From: Lanius collurio
Lineage: Eukaryota > Chordata > Aves > Passeriformes > Laniidae
Assembly: GCA_020086605.1 (NCBI GenBank)
Contig: JACBWW010000004.1
Location: 8,464,436 to 8,528,435 of the forward strand
Direction: 5' to 3'
Length of the DNA stretch: 64,000 bases
Part shown: piece after piece, positions 26,340-38,100 of the stretch
How positions within the stretch are numbered: the stretch's first letter is position 1
Layout: each line of letters opens with the position of its first letter
Notes under the pieces: model-generated
What the model was told of the DNA's origin: nothing
Seen by the model: the letters and a program-made list of their open reading frames with translations, nothing else
The model's database searches: none
Made by a program: the position numbers and the translations under genes

Positions 26340-26425
26340 AGATTTCAGCTCCTAGTTCCACTCTTTATATATTTGTGAGGCTCCATTACATACCTTGGCA
26401 AGGCCCTTCATTAGATAGTCTGGCA
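26340..26425 (+). repeat. Possible old SINE relic
   Basis: GCTCCTAGTTCCACTC, then TTTGTGAGGCTCCATTACAT and ACCTTGGCAAGGCCCTTCA, resembles the central MIR block 'ccagctctgccac...tgtgtgaccttgggcaagtcactt'. It is short and diverged, so it may be coincidental. Confidence 0.3.
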
Positions 26426-28554
26426 GGATCAGACTTTAAGTCTTGAATTGTCATTGATTTCCACAGGGCTAAGGGCACCTGACAGCTTGTAGCCTCATAG
26501 CCCCAACCCAAGAAGAGCAGAAGGTGCAAAGCAGCAAAGAATAAAGTCACTTGTGTGAGTTCCCCTCCCCCCCACCTCAAATTTTTAATCACCCCAAAGT
26601 CCCCTGCAGCATTTTATTGCTGGGTAAATAATATAATGAAAAAGTGCCTACATGACACAAGCCACATGGGCACAGACAGCTATTAAAACTGAAATGATTT
26701 ATTTCGTAACAATCCGAGGTAGCACACTTAAACTCTAGGTATAGCAACCCCTCCATTTCTGCTTGCCTCATTTGCATAAGTAATTGACAGCTTGTTAACA
26801 GCTCATTAGGAACACTGAAAACCATGTGACAGATACAAACCTAGTGCTAGAGGGGAGAAAATCTGTGAATTACAGTATATTGAAAACTCAATCAGATTCA
26901 GAATTACAGGTCACAACACAAGTTGGTTATTTTATTAGGTTAAAAAAAATTAAAAGGTTAACATACCATTTTTTGACCTGTATTTTTAAGATAGCAGGCT
27001 ACAAGGTAATTAATTAAGAATCTGATTGTGAAATGAGCTACTGTCTGCTGCCATGGGTAGGTTTTGGAATGGTGCAATGTTAATACAGCAGGACAGATAA
27101 TAATTGCTGAAAATTAAAAAAAAAAAAAATCAAAAAGTCTTGATACAGTATTTTAGTTTGGGAATATACCCTCCTCAAGAAAGCTGGTAACTTCCAGACA
27201 CTGCAATCTAATATTCTGCAACTGAGAAAAATGTGAGGAATAATTTCATTTTAGTCTATAAAAAGAAGATAAGTGTTCTGATTTGCACACTCTTACTATC
27301 TGTAAATTTTGATGGGGTTTTTTTTAAGGACATTTAAATATAAACAGTGCAAATAACAGTTATATCAGCAAATCTACTTTTTGTATTAAACACACAACCC
27401 CCATAATCTTGCTTTTCTAGCACTGTTAGCAGAAATAGAGTAACGTGTAGAAATAAAATTATCTTCTTGCAAAACCTCTCCCTTGCTTTGAAACAGGATA
27501 TGGATTCCCTGTAACTCAAGTGACATTTGCTGATGAGGACAGAGCTGGCCAACTGCACACTAGTCTGTAAGGAGACTAGTAAACTGTGTGACTTCAGATA
27601 TTCTTTCAAATACCAGTGGTTTGTAGATTCCTCCCTCCTCCCTCTGAAAAAACATTAACAAAATGTGATCAGATCTAAACCTGACTATTTGGCAAGAGGA
27701 ACAACAATGTTAAGGTGTGGGATTATCAAAATCCCCAAGTGTTTGTTCATATGGAGGGTTGTACTGTTTCAGTTCAAGGGGTCCAACTGCTGCAATATGG
27801 ATGCATATGTTATTTAGATAAGTCCCATAAAAATCGCTTCTGATAGAGTCTCTTATCTGAAATCGTGGGTCTCCTTCGGTACTACAAATACAGCCACATG
27901 ACTGTAGTCCTCTGGCTGGTACGGATAAAATCTCCTCGTGTAGACATGGTTTAAGAGTGATTAATGAATCCCTGGCCTATGGTACAACAAAAGTCACATT
28001 TCTAAGTCACTTCAGCACTTTTGAAAGCTCCATCTTTAGTCTTCATTACAAGGAATGCCAGTAGGGCCGTTGTTCCCCTGCGTTAATTACACCGACTCCT
28101 GCACCGGTGAAGTTACTCTGTTGTAACTACAGCAATATAAACTTCTAATGCAGACATGCTCCAACAGTTTAAAGAGAGCTTTACACATGGTACAAATGAC
28201 CCCAGATTTACACTGAGCTTAGGCAAGTCATGATTCACATACACTGAAGAAAAATTAGCTCATTTTTTGCCCTTGAGCCCATATCAACTGAAGCGTTTTG
28301 CCTAGGGAAAATGTCACTATATGACTGGTGAGAAGCAGTGCCAACAGTCAAAGTTCAAGATCACAAACCAAGCCTCCTAACATGACAAATAAAAGAGATG
28401 GTAAACTCACCACAAGTAAGAATAAGGAGTTAGTAAAACCTAAAATTCCAACCCAAAACTTGTGGTGGCCAGTGAACATACATTACAAGAGACAGAGAGT
28501 TTGCAGTAAGACAAGTCCTTAGTACAACAAGAACCACTTAAGTTAGGGTGACCA

Positions 28555-28900
28555 AAAAGGTTTCACCAACAATGCATTGTCCTGTTATGGTAATGTACCC
28601 CAGTTTGGATTCCCCAGCTGGCTGTCAGCCTCTACCCCTCGTCACTCCCCCAGAGCTTCCCCATCAGTCCCCATTCCCAAGTCCCGCCTTTTCCCCGCCC
28701 CCGGATAAAACTGTGAGCTTTGGGATCGTGTTGGTATTTGCCTCTGCAACCTTCAACAGTGTGGAAGCAATAAATGCTCCTGCTGGAATGCACACAAATG
28801 CCCTTCTCAACTCTTTGCTATTGACTGTAACACTGAACCCACCCATGGTGCTGTGGGGGCACACGGGACCCCACGGAGCTGGGCAGGGACAGGATTAAAA
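28555..28900 (+). mobile_element. LTR-like GC-rich block (solo LTR or promoter-like)
   Basis: A sharply GC-richer island holds, in order, C-rich boxes (CCCGCC at about 28683 and CCCCGCCCCC at about 28693), a TATA-like GGATAAAAC (28703-28711) and a polyadenylation signal AATAAA at 28769-28774, about 65 bp downstream. Roughly 120 bp of GC-rich sequence follow, then an A run at about 28897. Promoter boxes followed closely by AATAAA are the usual U3-R arrangement of an LTR. Clear TG...CA ends and a target duplication were not found. The 116-codon frame across it is proline-rich and unlikely to be a gene. Confidence 0.35.
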
Positions 28901-31725
28901 AAAAAATCAATGGATTTTACTCATATGTTCTTTCATTTGACCATAATGGAACAAACAGCAATACAAATGCCATGTTTGACAATAGATCTTGTACCTGATT
29001 ACTGAACCAAAAGTCTCAAATAAAAGGGTTTGATCTTGGGGTTTTTCCCATGTCATGCTTCATTCCAGTATATGACTTCTCTGACAATGTTCTTTGAGGC
29101 CTGGACTTTGTTTTGAAGTCCTTTTATTTTACCCTTCTTGATTTTTTCATGTGAGAATCCCACTTTGATTTGGTTTCTGTAGGTCAAAGATAAACACTGA
29201 AAATCAGTGACTTCTTTCAAAACGTAGATCAGTTTCCAGTTAGGCTGGACTGAGTTGCTGCTGAAATTCTGGGAATATATTCTTTTTCTGTATTAACCAC
29301 TCAGTCAACCCTTAAAAGCAGATGACATGATTAAAATGAAGTTTGAACATTTTCTGTAAATTAATTCTCTGACTTATGACAAGAGTCTTCTAGCTTTCAT
29401 TAACTTAAGTGCCATTTCCTTAGGACTCTTATTTTTACAGTTTCTAATCTACAGTTCTGTAATGACCTGGTCTCAGGAACATCTTATGCCGTATTTCCCT
29501 TCCCTCAGTCCTCAAGCAAGGGGAATACAGGCTTTCCAAAAAAGGAGAAGGGATGCCTCACTTTAGCATCCGGTTTATGAGCACAAAAGATACTGCATTT
29601 TGCTGCTGAGAGTTCGTGATGGTGAATCCATAGCTGCAGTCGTCTTGGCTGCTTAACAAGACTTCTGTTTTCAGTGTCAGTGGTGAAAAGTCTTCATCCA
29701 TCTCTTTAATAGCTCCTTATTCTTGGAGCACACCTTTCCTTACAGAGATCATGATGCTCACCACTTCACATTGCTGTTAACTAAAGATACATTTCCTGAG
29801 TGCCAACCTACCACAAACAAGCTGCTTTGGCATCCAGGTGTCCAAGTGCAGTACTGTGCTTTAGGGAACAGAAGTTACCTGGAAGTCTTTTTGGAAGTGT
29901 GAGGTAGAGGTTTGGGTGTGCCCCTGTGTGACACTGTGGTTTGGAGTAAAACTAAGCTATTCTTCATCTTTTCACATCAGAAGCTCATACAGCATCTGTT
30001 CTCTGGTATCTTTTTACAGCCCTTGCCACAGTGGCAAGTACATTTACTCACTCACTTTCCTCTAGTTTTTCAGTTTCCAACTGTGATTTTAGGGTGACCT
30101 TAATACACAGGTAATAAATATATTAATTTTATTTTTTCAGCTCTTTCCTATCAATAGACATTGTTCATGTTTGACTATTGACAACAAAATTATTAAAATA
30201 TATCTGTAAAGTTAATTCCTTCTATCTCTTCTAGTGCAGCACTAAGTAATTAGAACCTTATATATAGGTTTCTACAAGGGTTCTAAAAATCTCTCCGCTG
30301 TCAGGCTCATTACCAAGTACATCTCTTTTTTACATGGCTGGAATGTGTGTGTAAGTGACACTGGGATTTTTAACCTCAAACTTGCAAGTCCATTCTTCAG
30401 GTATCCCACTTCTTTTCAGCTTTATACATCCAATGCTTTCTCAAATATTCTTCCCATTCAAACAAATATTCCTGTAATTCTAACAAATAGCTGTAATATA
30501 TGCTAAGCCTGGGTGAGATAGCATTCTTTCAAAGCTTGGGAAAGACCACATTTCAGTACTGACTGATGAATTAATAAAAGAACAAGTGAGAACTTTCTAA
30601 GAAGATCTGAGCATAAAAATTTGCAAAAGCCACAAGACATCTTGCAATGTCAGAAGTCACATTTTGAGGTTTGGGTTTTGTTTTGAGGGAGGAGAATTCA
30701 ATGGTGGAGCAAATTTTTCATGTGTTCTTTCATAAACTATGACATCATCACATCAGTTTTACAGAATGACACCCTACAGACACCCTACCCATTTTGACTT
30801 TGAGCACCTTGCAAAGTACAGCAGTTCTTTAATGAAATCTGGAATGAAGATGTAACTGTTAATACTGTGTGTTCTAGGCATAAATCATTCAAAACAAACT
30901 CTTTGAGCTGCTGTGTCTCAATAGGTAAGTTTCAATGATAATCAGATCATAAGTGACATTTTCTCTAGACTATTATCTTATTTTCTGCTGCACTTCTACT
31001 GGACATCACTTCCTGTATAAGATTGTTTTACTTATAAGGTTCTGAGAGCATAGCCTATGAAAGAACAACAAAGAGAAGCAGAAAAAATGCCAAGCTGCAG
31101 ATAAGCTACAAACAGGGAAGGGCTGTGAAAGCATGTCTCTGAAGCAGTCCACCTACAAATGTTTGATTATGTTCTTGAATATGTAGATACTGGAAATTCC
31201 TCTGTTTATACTAACACAGCTGGTTGGATAAATGTATAAAGAAATAGCCAGGTGTTCAAACGTCTTTCCAGCCTTTGAAAACACTGCCATTCCAGAGAAG
31301 TTCAGTTAGCACATCTCATACATACACAGATTTGGAAAAAAAATACATATTTTTAATTGTTTTAGTAACTTTGCTATAGATGCATGCTGTCATGTGTGTC
31401 ATAAATTAGAGCTAGACTTTTGACTGTTTTTATCCACAAAAGTTCTGAGCCACTGCACTAAAGTTCCCCATGCCTCACTAAGCACCATAGGGGCATGTAA
31501 AACAAAAGCAGATGGAGCAAACACAAACATCAATTTTACATATATTAACACACAGAAAAACCCAAAAAAGTTTTGGCCTTTCATACACCAAGCCAAAACC
31601 AAGAAAAGTAACTTAATTTATGAGATAGACAGAATCACTCAGGTTTCCGCATTTTTACTTCTGTTCTGGAGTCAAACATATCATTTCTTTCCTTAAGCTC
31701 CTTTACTAACTGAAATTACAATAGG
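28901..31725. other. Intronic or intergenic, no gene seen
   Basis: Unique AT-rich sequence. No open frame above about 60 codons, no RNA gene and no clear repeat was recognised. Confidence 0.45.
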
Positions 31726-32193
31726 TGTTGTAATGCCAGATTTACTTCAGCAAGCTGCAGCTTTCCTGAGAGCTCAGCGGAGCTGCTGGGGGCAGTGCGA
31801 CCATGATCGCCCTCGCAGAGTCCATTTCGGACAGGCCATGGTTTTGCTCTGATAGTTATCAGCCTTACCACCAGTGATGATGAAGGAGGCAAGAAGCGTC
31901 TCCCCATGAGGCTTTCAGAGGACTTTTAATCACATCTTGTCTCCACAACCCCCAGAGGCAGAGAGACCTCGTGATCCAGGCACCGTAGAGTTTTGTCAGG
32001 GGCTCGGGGCGGTCTGTGGGCAGAGTTGGGGTACAGGAACCAATAGGTAGAGCACAAGGGAGTGGCCAGGGCTAGGGGCAAGGAAGAGCAGGAGGGGGAA
32101 CAATGTGTGATAGCAAAAGCAATGGGTAAACAGATAGCCACAAATAGCAAAGTGAGATTCACCATAGCCAACCTATTCACTCACGGGAAAACA
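31726..32193 (-). mobile_element. Probable solo LTR of an endogenous retrovirus
   Basis: This block of about 470 bp is clearly GC-richer than its flanks. On the minus strand it would begin TGTTTTCCCGTGAG (right edge) and end GGCATTACAACA (left edge), matching the TG...CA rule with short inverted ends. A polyadenylation signal variant ATTAAA lies on the minus strand at 31925-31930. An inverted CCAAT box is near 32040. The short frames on the minus strand are not retroviral genes. No flanking target-site duplication could be confirmed (ATAGG on the left, TCAGA on the right), so the exact edges are uncertain. No internal proviral sequence is present. Confidence 0.45.
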
Positions 32194-35100
32194 TCAGAAT
32201 TCATCCATATGTGATGCATAAAAAAAACCCCATCAATCCTATACTCTTGCCCTTGTGTGGTGCAGTTGTATGTATGTATGGCTCTCCCCAACAAGCACAT
32301 AGATAATATGGTCTTAGGACTCCATAAGCAATTCTTTACTAATTACTGTCTTCCATCAAACAGGGGTTATTATTTCAAGGTAATACTTCTATATATACCA
32401 GCTTTAAATGCATGCATATTTTTAGGATGGGTGTGTTTATATGTATGAGTTTATGTTTATGCCTCTATGACTGTTTATCTGGACATGTCCATTTCGACAC
32501 ACAAATACACAAAATCTCTGCTTCAGGTACAAGGCTACAGAAAAACATCTTCTTTTGCCATCACCTACATGTAGAGGCAGTTCCCTCAGTATTCAGTTAC
32601 ACTGCTGACAGGCTGCCATTTTCTTTCAATTCCCTTCCTGAAGCCCTGGAGGTTTCAAAAGCCGTTCATTTAATATGGCAGGTGTAGAAAATCTAAAGCA
32701 CCTCTGGTTTCTTGGACATAAACTTTTTGTCTTGTCATCATTTGCTAACTCAGCTGCAGTGAAGGAGAGGTGTATTACAGAGACTGACCTAAAATTGGAG
32801 GATTAGGTCCTATGAATATTTCAGCAGAGATCACTGGACTGAGATATCTCCATCCAGAATTGTTCTTATCTCCACACATCACAGCAGAAATTCCTAATAG
32901 TGCTGTTGTACAGAGTTAGTGCTCATTCAGATTTTTTTAAAATCCCTACTCTCATTAGGAATATATCTAATTAAAGGACATTTACCCCCCACCTGGGAGC
33001 CCCTTGTGCTTGTCTGAATGAAACAGTTCAAAACTCTGTCCTTTTCCACTTGCATTTCACTCAAGTAACGACAGGGTTAAATTGCTAATAGAGGTTTCAT
33101 GAGGTCTGCCAGAGCCCACTCTCCAACACTTACATCTGTTCAACAATTATTACAGCATTTTTGTCATAAAAAATTCAACACCCTGAGTGTCGTGCTAGCA
33201 AAACCTGAAAATTTATGCAGTGAATAGAATAGCTAATTTCTCTGAGGAAATGCAGGGGGGAAAATTACAGATTTAACTTAAATTCTCAAGTACTGTAGAG
33301 CACACATCTGACTCCCTCTTTAGGTTTTGTCACCATGTAGCATAAGTAGGAATACCATCTACAGTAGATCAAGAAACCTTTGCAAAGCAAATTTATGCCT
33401 TCGAAGAAACAATGCTTAAAACTCAGAAGGGGGCTGTACTGGATTCATCATTTTACCTCACAAAATCTCATTTAAATAATAAATTATTCAGATTATTCTC
33501 AGGATAGGGTTATTCTCTCACTACCTCTTGCTGTTACAGAGTGAACCACACCTTTCGCAGGGTACAGGTAAATGACAGATCTGTGGAGGCAAAAAGCCGA
33601 CAGAAAACCAGTCTTTTGTCTCCTGAACTTTGTATCGGGCTGCTTGATGTTTGCAGTAAAAGGAGAAAGAAAGCAGAACCTGCCTTGCTTCTCCATAAGG
33701 CTGGGAATATGGATTTTATGCTAAACCTAACGCTGTCTAGTTAAGATGCCAGTGGACTGGAACAACATGCTAGAGGCTATAGCCTTCTATTCTCCAGGGC
33801 CGGACTCTTACTTCCAGTACCGGGGGTGCAGCCGTAACCATAATTGCAGCCAAGATGAGCAGGGAGCTCTTTCAGCGTCACAAGAGCAACAAATAAGGCA
33901 AATGGTTTGGGAGCAGAGGCAGGGGCCATTTTCAACACATAAGGTGCAAGCAGGACGCTGGTTGAAGCGAGGACAAAAGCCACACGTTCCCTTCCTTCAG
34001 GCTGTACCCTGCTGGGATGATGCAAGCTGGACAAATGCTGCTGCTGCAGAGGCATTCATATGTGAGTTCAGATAAAAACTGCAGATTGGCTCAAAGGATA
34101 TTGCAAGAGTTTTTGCTGGTTTTCAGAAAAAATATTAGTGCAACAAGGTTATGAAAGTACATGCTCAACAAAGTGTCTGTAGGGGCTGGCCTGCTAGACC
34201 AGTCTGTCACTTGGGCATTGGAAACCATGGGCACAAGCTCTCTGGGAGTTCATAGGGCCTGATTCGTTAGCAATAGAAAAAATGTTCAGAAAGGATTTGC
34301 TCTTGGAATTCAGTGCTGGAACAAGGTTCCAAATAGCCAGTGTTACAGTGATGTTTGCATAGGAACTGCCAGATTTAGTTCTAACTTATTACTACATTTT
34401 TTCTGATCTTCAGATTATTAATTTGGCTGCAAACGGGAAAAATTGTGTATGAAAACCAAACACTTGGGTTAAATAAGAATAATTTTCACCCTAGAAATCA
34501 GCAACTAGTGCTATCCCAGGGTCAGCTTTGGGAAGCCTGTGAACTGCAAAAATACTATTTCTGTGTTTATTGTCATTCACTATCTATAAAGTCAAATGTT
34601 CTCAGAATACTTTTCAAATACGTCATTTTGATATTTTCTTTTTTTGCTAATAAAAATTGCAAATATGCATAGGCAAAATGGTTTGTCATTCCAGCTCCCA
34701 TTTCTAAATATCTGTGAATGTTCTGAGTTCATATGAGAAATTATATTTCTCTGCTACCGCTCTCCTTTTCCTACTTTTTCCAGCAGTGGAGTCAGTACCC
34801 ATGTAGGATGGTTGGCCATCACAGGACACAGATGCCAAGTGCTGGCAGATATTATTCCAGTGTCAGAATCTTTTTCCTTGTCAAACTCCCTAGGCAGTTG
34901 TGTTAATGGTTCTGGAGATGCCTCTGGGTCTGTCACGTGGGGTAGCAGCTGATGGGTTTTCTGCAGTTTGCTCCTGCATGACATCTTCCTTTAACTCGTC
35001 TTTGGTCCTGAGGAATTTGTACATTATTACCTACTTGGAAATAAGATCCTATAAATTTTGCATTAGGGCTATGGTTTCTCCACAGATTTGCATACTGCCC

Positions 35101-38100
35101 TCAGAGCTCACATGCCTGCATTTTCCTCTGTAGCATATCTTCTCAACAACTTTGAATGTCATGCAGTTTAATTTCATCATGACAACAAAGAAATATTGGA
35201 GCAAATGAAACTATTTGCTAAGGATTTGTTTCTCCTTGCCCTCATAACCATCCTGTCTTCTCTTGCCCCCATTTTGTTTATGATTAGTGGATCATTCTTT
35301 GTTGAGTGAAGTGAATCTTTTCCTGTTTGCTACTTCATTCGCAGGCCAGGAGAAAGCTTTCAGCCTGTAGGTTGTTTACAGACTGGTTATGTAGATTATT
35401 GGCTGTTCATGCTGCATGAGTTTGACATTTAAATTTCAGGACCTTAATCCTGAAAAGATTAACTTGAACTGGGATGGATTGTTCAGATCACATGTAAATC
35501 TTTGCTGCACTGCAGCCTTTGAGGACCAGTTCCTACACAGTCTTTGAGGTCAGGAGCCCCAGACCTGCTCATCTGTGCTCCCATGCATCAGAGAAACCCA
35601 AGTGTGAGAGAGCTCTGCTGTAAGAACCAGAGCAGGATGAGAGCACTCACCAATTTGCACTGGCAGCAGTGAGTGGAGATGAGTCCCTGAGGAGAGCTGC
35701 TACGCTTGACTGCAATATAAATACTAAATGTAAACAAATTTGTAAAGCTTACCCACGTCATACTATCATTGCTGTTACTTGACTGAAATATTTTAAGAAG
35801 GAAAATAACTATTAGCAAGAGGCAAATTACACACTTTCATGCAAATTTTGAGAAACATTCATTGCAAACTCTGAATCTTTCCATTTTTTTAGGCACTTTC
35901 AGAAACACAAGGCAGTTGTCCTACACATTCACTGCTAGCAAATCATGTCTCCTACAAAAGAAAATCAATTTTATTCACAGTTGACTTGGGGCATATACAG
36001 TACAAAATCTGTGTGTGGTTTGTTGTTTTGTTTTTGGGTTTTTTTTCCTCCCATTGTTTTTGTTTTGATAACAATCTGTGTAATCTGGTTTGGGATCCAA
36101 TACTTTTCTTCCTAAATTTCAAGGGAAATTCCATGGAGTCTAAAGAAGTAAAGTATTAAGTTACCCTGTTTTATAGGAAGAGCCTTTGAAAAGCTTTCAT
36201 TCCTGTTTGATAGCAACAGTTATAAAAATCCCACATCAAATTTTCTGATTTCTGTTTAAGAGGGGAGGGAAGCCTACTTTGATTGCTTTCAGGCTTCTCT
36301 GACAGGACCAAGAAGCAGGCCTTGACAATCCGCTCTTTTCTTTGGTGGCAGACTTGGATTAAAGACAGGCTATGCCAAAGAGTCACTTCACAGGACAGCA
36401 TCACAACTGGTCTTGTTCAATATAGAATGCAGCAAACTACAGAGCAGGAATGGGGGGTTGCATAAATGGATTTTGCCATCAAAACAATGTTCAAGTTGCA
36501 GCACCACAAGCTGAACTTCAGAGACAGATCCAGTGTAAGTGTCGAAGAAGAGGATCTGCCCTAAGGATTTCAGTTGCACCTTCCCTTTAAAAGAAGTGAG
36601 GGTCTTTATATACCTTGTGCACACAAGCAGGAGATAACTACAACTAAAAGACTCAAACCAAAGAATGGAAAATAGTGTTTAGTTAATTTTCAGACTGCTT
36701 TAGAGATCTTCCTTGTTGATAGCATGTTAGTATAAACTTTGCAGACTCCACTTGCCCTTTTAGCTGCAGATTCATTCTTCATCTTCTAAAAATAAATCCT
36801 TTCTAAAGTTAAGGCTTTAAAACACTCTTGTATTGCTCTGGATGAAAAAACACCTGCAGTAAAGAGGAAAGACCTGGTAAGTCACCCCAAATGAAAGCAA
36901 CCAGCTTTGACAGCTACTTGCCTTCAGCAATACACCTCTTCAAACCCATGCATAAAAAGGAAGCTACTCAATTTTCTTTCTTAAGCCACACAGGACAAAA
37001 AGTATTGAGGAAATATCTACAAAGCCAGCTAAAAAGACCAAGGGGTCAAGGCCATGCTGCCCTGAGTTCTCCCATGTTTTGCTCTTCCATCCCTCAGTCC
37101 TGACTGAGATCTGAAGAGTTACATACATCCTAGGGTCACTAAGACAAAATTCACATTTAACATGATTTAAAGTCAAAACGCAAGCAATTACAGTAAAATA
37201 TAGATTTATAAATAGATTAAGTGGTTACATTTTGTATTTGAACTGTTCTTCACATCCTTGTTCCTCATACAAAACCAGAAAATTTTGGGTTTTTTTTTTA
37301 TTTCATAACTCAGTCTTCCTTGCTCTCTTTTGTAATCTAGGAGCAGAGAGACTTGAGCTATGTGTAAGTGGCTAATAAATTTCTCTCCTACACAGGCCAA
37401 AGACAGGCTCACCAGCAGCTACGCTCCTGTGCCAGAGCAGCTCCTTGATGCAACAGCACAGTCTGTCCTCGAAGTGGGACTTGAGCAGTTTCACCCCCTG
37501 AAACAAAGTATCAGAAAGTTTGGATTTTACCACATTCCTCCTGCAGGCTTAAATGCTTATTTTATTCTTATAGTATTCTTAAAACTATTTAGGCCTGATT
37601 TTCAGGCATACCCAGACATTCACAGAGGTGTAACACCACAGATTTCAGTGGGCTCACCTCTGCTGCACATCTGCACAAGCAGCAGCACAAACAGGACCAG
37701 TGTCGTGTTTGAGTTTACCTGGCTCTCCTTCATACTGATGAGTCAGTATAGAGTCACAGCTATTTCTTATCCTCCCAGAGTATGGCTCTGTTTCAAAAAC
37801 CCAAAATAGCAAAGTCTGCTGCACTGCCAAACAGGAGACCCAGATTAAAGAATTTCAGACAGCAGTCTATCACAAGCCCGTCAAAACCATGTATATCGTG
37901 CAAATAGTGATCGGAGAGACAGATCAGGTGACTGAACCAATATAGCAGCGCAATATGTTCGCTACCTTAATTATCTCAACTTTTTTTTTTTTTGGTGAGA
38001 AACCAAAACTATTTGCTTCTTCCCTCCTTATAAAGATATTTAGTGTTACTATGCCTATGGTTATGAAAATATTTTTATAGGATTAGAAAAGGGGAATGGT

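Larger units (their letters stand above)
23434..28550. other. Intronic or intergenic, no gene supported
   Basis: Unique AT-rich sequence with two short SINE-like relics listed separately. Two pieces, at 25020-25090 and around 25690, recall old amniote repeats by short motifs only (for example GAGCCTGATCCTGC). 27830-28200 has repeated 'tagacatg'-type motifs (GTGTAGACATGG near 27938 and GCAGACATGCTCC near 28151). These could be the ends of a decayed DNA transposon, but the inverted relationship could not be established. Confidence 0.35.

Noticed and set aside
37360..37809. 149-codon open frame
   Set aside because: Its composition is non-coding-like and it has no signals. It contains a fragment (GGCCTGATTTTCAGGC) resembling an old repeat.
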